From: Bacteroidales bacterium
Lineage (GTDB): Bacteria > Bacteroidota > Bacteroidia > Bacteroidales > UBA4417
Assembly: GCA_016707785.1 (NCBI GenBank)
Contig: JADJGZ010000040.1
Location: 1-9,811 of the forward strand
DNA length: 9,811 bases
Reading direction: 5' to 3'
The notes under the pieces were generated by a model. It searched no databases. It saw only the letters and a list, made by a program, of their open reading frames with translations, and had not been told where the DNA came from. The position numbers and the translations under genes were made by a program. Shown piece after piece: positions 7,238-9,811 of this stretch (position 1 is its first letter; each line of letters begins with the position of its first letter).

Positions 7238-7484
7238 GCAATGACGGGCCCCCGATGGACAAATATGCGGACAAAGCCATTCCCTCTGGCGGCCGCCACG
7301 GCTCAGTACCAGTCAATTATCAACTGGACGACTTCGGGAGATGGCAGTTTCAGTAATCCCAATATCCTCAACCCCAGTTATACCCCGGTCCAAATGATGT
7401 CGGAAATGTGGTAGTACTGACCCTGGGACTGGCGGATGCCAGAGCCTTACAGGAAGTGACTTTTGTGGCTTACCGTGCACGAGG
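7238..7484 (+). pseudogene. Adhesin continuation, Ig-like repeat 8 (frameshifted fragment)
   Basis: Repeat 8 can be read as YQSIINWTTSGDGSF then SNPNILNPSYTP in one frame up to about 7386. A missing G then moves it to the next frame for GPNDVGNVVVLTLGL. The AGPD-like start just after 7238 is badly disturbed. The open frame that ends at 7644 uses the ATG at 7408 only by chance. This is the last of the eight repeats with about 267-bp spacing. Confidence 0.62.
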
Positions 7485-7868
7485 CCAAGTGCTACCATCA
7501 GCGGAACAACAAGCATCTGCGAAGCCACTTCCCCCCAATAAGCATCGCCCTGACAGGACCCCCCTGGTCGGTGACCTATACCAATGGTACTACTCCTGTT
7601 ACGGTGAACAATATCAGCGAGTTCACCTTATGTTTTCAGTGTGAGTCCGCCAGTTACCACCAGTTATTGGGTAACTGCTAGTAATGATAACTTCTGCAAT
7701 GCCCCCAATGACTCTATTCATGGACTGGCTTCCATTACCATCAATCCTTTACCCGATCCTTTTTCAATCACTGTTACCAATAACGGGGTGTTCTGCGAAG
7801 GGACACCGGGAGTCATCATTGGATTGTCAGGTTCCAGGTCAGGCATGAACTATGAGCTGCTGCTCAAT
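7485..7868 (+). pseudogene. Adhesin continuation, Ig-like/SprB-like modules between the repeat series (frameshifted)
   Basis: A different module type follows the eight repeats. It reads PSATISGTTSICEA (7485 on), then ISIALTGPPWSV and TYTNGTTPVTVNNIS in a second frame, then VSPPVTTSYWVTASNDNFC and SITINPLPDPFSITVTNNG after about 7641, and GTPGVIIGLSGS up to about 7840. This pattern (Cys, GxPPWSVTYTNG, TSYWVTA) resembles the Ig-like or SprB-type repeats common in gliding and T9SS adhesins. At least three frame changes occur within about 160 bp around 7485-7645. The open frames ending at 7644, 7681 and 7955 are shards of this one coding path. Confidence 0.62.
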
Positions 7869-8214
7869 TGGGGCCCTGGAAGGCTCCAACCAGGCAGGTA
7901 CTGGCAATCCCTTAAGTTTTGGCATCAAAAACATTCCCGGGCAATACTCCATTAGGGGTATAAATCCTGTAGGCAACTGTGAACAGATTATGAATGATAC
8001 GGTTACCGTAATTATGAATCCTATTCCAGTCACCGATTTTGAAGCCAATACCGTTTGTAATTCTGATACCACATTTTTCACTGTCAGTGGGAACTATGTT
8101 GATAAAATCAGCAACTGGCACTGGGACTTTGGCGTTGGCACTTTCCACCTTCAATGCCCCGACCAACCCATATCATATTTATCCTACCTATGGTACCTAC
8201 CAGGTAATCCTTAG
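7852..8214 (+). pseudogene. Adhesin continuation, end of Ig-like module and PKD domain 1 (frameshifted fragment)
   Basis: After a shift near 7868 the frame gives ALEGSNQAGTGNPLSFGIK and NIPGQYSIRGINPVGNC, then enters PKD domain 1 at IPVTDFEANTVC, with the hallmark WHWDFGVGTF at 8116-8145. The expected continuation FNAPTNPYHIYPTYGTYQ is in the next frame from about 8145, so the end of this frame (to 8214) is out of register. PKD domains are beta-sandwich modules used as spacers and in protein or carbohydrate contacts on the cell surface. Confidence 0.7.
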
Positions 8215-8341
8215 TGTAGAAGATACCAACAACTGTACCTATTCCATCAGTCATCCCTTAGAAGTCACTCTCATCCCAATGCTTTTTCAGTTACCAACAC
8301 CCCCAACTGCCTGGGTGATCCCAGTTTCTTCATTGACCTGA
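8145..8341 (+). pseudogene. Adhesin continuation, second half of PKD domain 1 (frameshifted fragment)
   Basis: In this frame the useful stretch is STFNAPTNPYHIYPTYGTYQ followed by VILSVEDTNNCTYSISHPLE, the typical final strands of a PKD domain, until about 8277. A missing C in a CCC run then moves the coding path to the frame that starts NAFSVTNTPNC at 8278. The remainder up to the TGA at 8339-8341 is out of register. Confidence 0.66.
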
Positions 8342-8676
8342 GTAACAACCCTGTCGGACAGGGCGTACATCAGTCAGTGGGTATGGAGCTTGGCGATGGC
8401 ACACCTAATGCCGTTGATTTTCCCCAATACCTCCAATACCACCTATCGTATGCCGGAGACGGGACTTATGCAGTGACCTTGTATATCACCAACAGCCGCA
8501 ACTGCACGGATATCTACAGCACTACTATCACCGTCACCCGCCGTCCCCTTGCCGCCTTTGACTTCTGGAGCAACTGCCAGGACGAACTTGCTATTTTCAA
8601 TGGTGCGAGCAATGCCAATGGAGGGGGGGTGCCAGCTGGAGCTGGGATTTTGGAGATCCTACTTCTGGATCGCTGA
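8278..8676 (+). pseudogene. Adhesin continuation, PKD domain 2 and start of PKD domain 3 (frameshifted fragment)
   Basis: The frame gives NAFSVTNTPNCLGDP and FFIDLSNNPVGQG, then LGDGTPNAVDFP and AGDGTYAVTLYITNSRNC, a PKD domain. The WVWS part of the hallmark (8378-8389) lies one frame away, so an extra and a missing base flank it; the missing base is a G in the TTGG run of SLGDG. PKD domain 3 begins at PLAAFDFWSNCQDELAIFNG and breaks at a run of seven G at 8622-8628. A start at ATG 8383 is not meaningful. Confidence 0.68.
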
Positions 8677-8873
8677 ACACCAGCACCCTTAAAGACCCCA
8701 CCCATTTATATACAACAGCAGGATTGTATAATGTAACCCTGATTGTACAGAATTTTAATGGCTGCAGCGACACTATCATTCGCCAGGTGAATGTAAAAGG
8801 CGCTCCCCTGGCTGATTTTAATAGTACCACCGGCTGCCTGGGCACCCCACCTTTTTTGGCCGACAGTACCTGA
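8631..8873 (+). pseudogene. Adhesin continuation, PKD domain 3 core and start of PKD domain 4 (frameshifted fragment)
   Basis: This frame has no useful start codon and is therefore easily missed, but it holds 80 coherent residues: ASWSWDFGDPTSGSL at 8631-8675, HLYTTAGLYNVTLIVQNFNGC, then VKGAPLADFNSTTGCLGTPP opening PKD domain 4. It is entered through the G7 run at 8622-8628 and ends at an artificial TGA at 8871-8873, just before PKD domain 4 should show its Trp-containing core. Confidence 0.7.
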
Positions 8874-9157
8874 TCAACCTGAGTGCCACGCTACTCACCA
8901 CTGGGATTTTGGCGATGGCTCTACTTCCAATACGCGCAACACACCATACACCTATATTGCAGAGGCACCTATACTCAGCCCTAACCATCACCGATACGGC
9001 AGGATGTGAAGGATCCCGTTCCCACACCCTGATTGTTACCCCACCACCAACGGCCTTGTTCAGCTCTGCCACCGATAACTGCCAGGGCCCATCAGGCTTC
9101 AATCAGAGTACCAGAATCGGGCTACCTGACCAGCTGGAGCTGGGACTTTGGCGATAG
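8874..9157 (+). pseudogene. Adhesin continuation, PKD domain 4 and start of PKD domain 5 (frameshifted fragment)
   Basis: PKD domain 4 shows HWDFGDGSTSNTRNTPYTYI in one frame from 8899, then ALTITDTAGCEGSRSHTLIV and PPPTALFSSATDNCQG in the next frame, which ends at a TAG at 9155-9157. The switch is near 8965-8975 in a GCA-rich stretch. The beginning of PKD domain 5 is included; its hallmark SWSWDFGD is in the third frame at 9132-9155. Confidence 0.66.
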
Positions 9158-9811
9158 ACCCTGTTCAGACCATCTCTCCCTGCGATCCCCTGGATGTAAC
9201 GCACACCTACGCAGTTGCAGGCCCTTCAATGTGACCCTTACCGTTACCAACTCCGAGGGCTGTACCATAGCTTCTCCAGGTGGTGAATGTGTTTGGTTCC
9301 CCAACAGCCGGGTTTTTGACCCAGGCCAATGCAAGGACAGCCCTGTTCATTTTACAGACCTTTCTCACTTCAGGAAGAGGTTTAACTCATGGCAATGGAA
9401 CTTTGGCGACCCGGGTTCCGGTATCTTCAATACCAGTTCCGATCAGAACCCTACCCACAGCTATGCCGCAACGGGCAACTATACCGTGACCCTGATCACG
9501 CTCACCTTAAATGGCTGCTCTGACACGATCAGCTACCCTGTAACCATCAAGCCTTGCCTGTTACCGACTTTAGCTTCCAGAGCGCCTGCCAGGATAATCC
9601 TGCACAGTTCACCCTGCGTGCATGGCGATCCACCTATTGCCAGCTGGTACTGGAGCTTGGGGATGGCGGCAATACCTTACAGTCGCCCAGCCATGTATAC
9701 CTACGCTTTGCCGGGACCTATACCGTTACGCTTCACCGTTACCGATACGGCAGGATACGTGAGAACCAGCGCAGCCACCCGATCACCAATGTTCCCATGC
9801 CCTCGTGAACT
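9033..9811 (+). pseudogene. Adhesin continuation, PKD domains 5-7, open to the window edge (frameshifted)
   Basis: One frame is open from about 9033 to the end of the window with no stop. It carries the hallmark of domain 5 (SWSWDFGD, 9132-9155) and its NVTLTVTNSEGC strand. It also carries domain 6 (SPVHFTDLS, SWQWNFGDPGSG at 9387-9422, NYTVTLITLTLNGCSDT) and the ASWYWS of domain 7 at 9639-9656. Short excursions to other frames still exist, for example DVTHTYAVAG, VVNVFGSPTAGFLTQANA near 9280, PVTDFSFQSACQDNPAQFT at 9557-9613 and LGDGGNTLQSPSHVY. So paired indels remain even where no stop appears. The frame starting at ATG 9554 and ending at 9808 is one of these excursions. The natural C terminus lies beyond the window. 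Confidence 0.68.

Noticed and set aside
6380..7700. Programmed ribosomal frameshifting in the adhesin
   Set aside because: Shifts are too many, go in both directions, sometimes lead through all three frames within 60 bp, and lack a shared slippery site or structure.

Overview
The window looks like a piece of a Bacteroidota (Bacteroidetes) genome, probably environmental. The main evidence is a very long secreted protein with a choice-of-anchor L domain, Ig-like repeats and PKD domains, which is the usual layout of type IX secretion system (T9SS) adhesins. Supporting evidence is a tyrosine recombinase of the Bacteroidetes arm/SAM-like/catalytic layout, a possible TAnnTTTG promoter box, and little use of Shine-Dalgarno sites. 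The left 3.9 kb is clearly AT-rich. The adhesin becomes richer in G+C towards the right edge.

Layout. (1) 2-696: the end of a gene that enters from the left. A hydrophobic segment is followed, in another frame, by a domain resembling the calcium-dependent galactophilic lectin LecA (PA-IL). (2) 697-1315: non-coding, AT-rich, holding an 8-2-8 palindrome and an array of eleven 10-bp units at 1081-1190. (3) 1316-2686, minus strand: an intact tyrosine recombinase with all catalytic residues visible. (4) 2687-3117: divergent intergenic region with three 12-bp direct repeats touching the integrase start, a GC-rich hairpin and a strong terminator-like hairpin. (5) 3118-3744: a HhH-GPD DNA glycosylase of the AlkA/DNA-3-methyladenine glycosylase II type. 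(6) 3957 to the right edge: one giant secreted adhesin gene. Its first 811 codons are open: signal peptide, choice-of-anchor L domain, Calx-beta-like domain, and the start of a tandem Ig-like series. From about 6380 onward the same protein can still be read, but it jumps among all three plus-strand frames at fifteen or more places. By piecing frames together I count eight Ig-like repeats of about 267 bp, one or two further Ig-like modules, and seven PKD domains about 240-260 bp apart. The gene runs off the window, so any C-terminal T9SS sorting domain lies outside.

The genes do not form an obvious pathway. The recombinase with its two short-period repeat arrays looks like the remnant or edge of an integrated element between a lectin-like gene and chromosomal genes. 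The glycosylase is a housekeeping alkylation-repair enzyme. The adhesin would act at the cell surface in attachment or gliding. The frameshifts occur near both window ends, consist of small indels, and leave the codons between them intact. Sequencing or assembly error near contig ends therefore explains them better than old gene decay, though this cannot be settled from the sequence alone. I see no convincing new defence or biosynthetic system. The most unusual non-coding signals are the 10-bp array and the AUG-UAA-containing 12-bp repeats on either side of the integrase.
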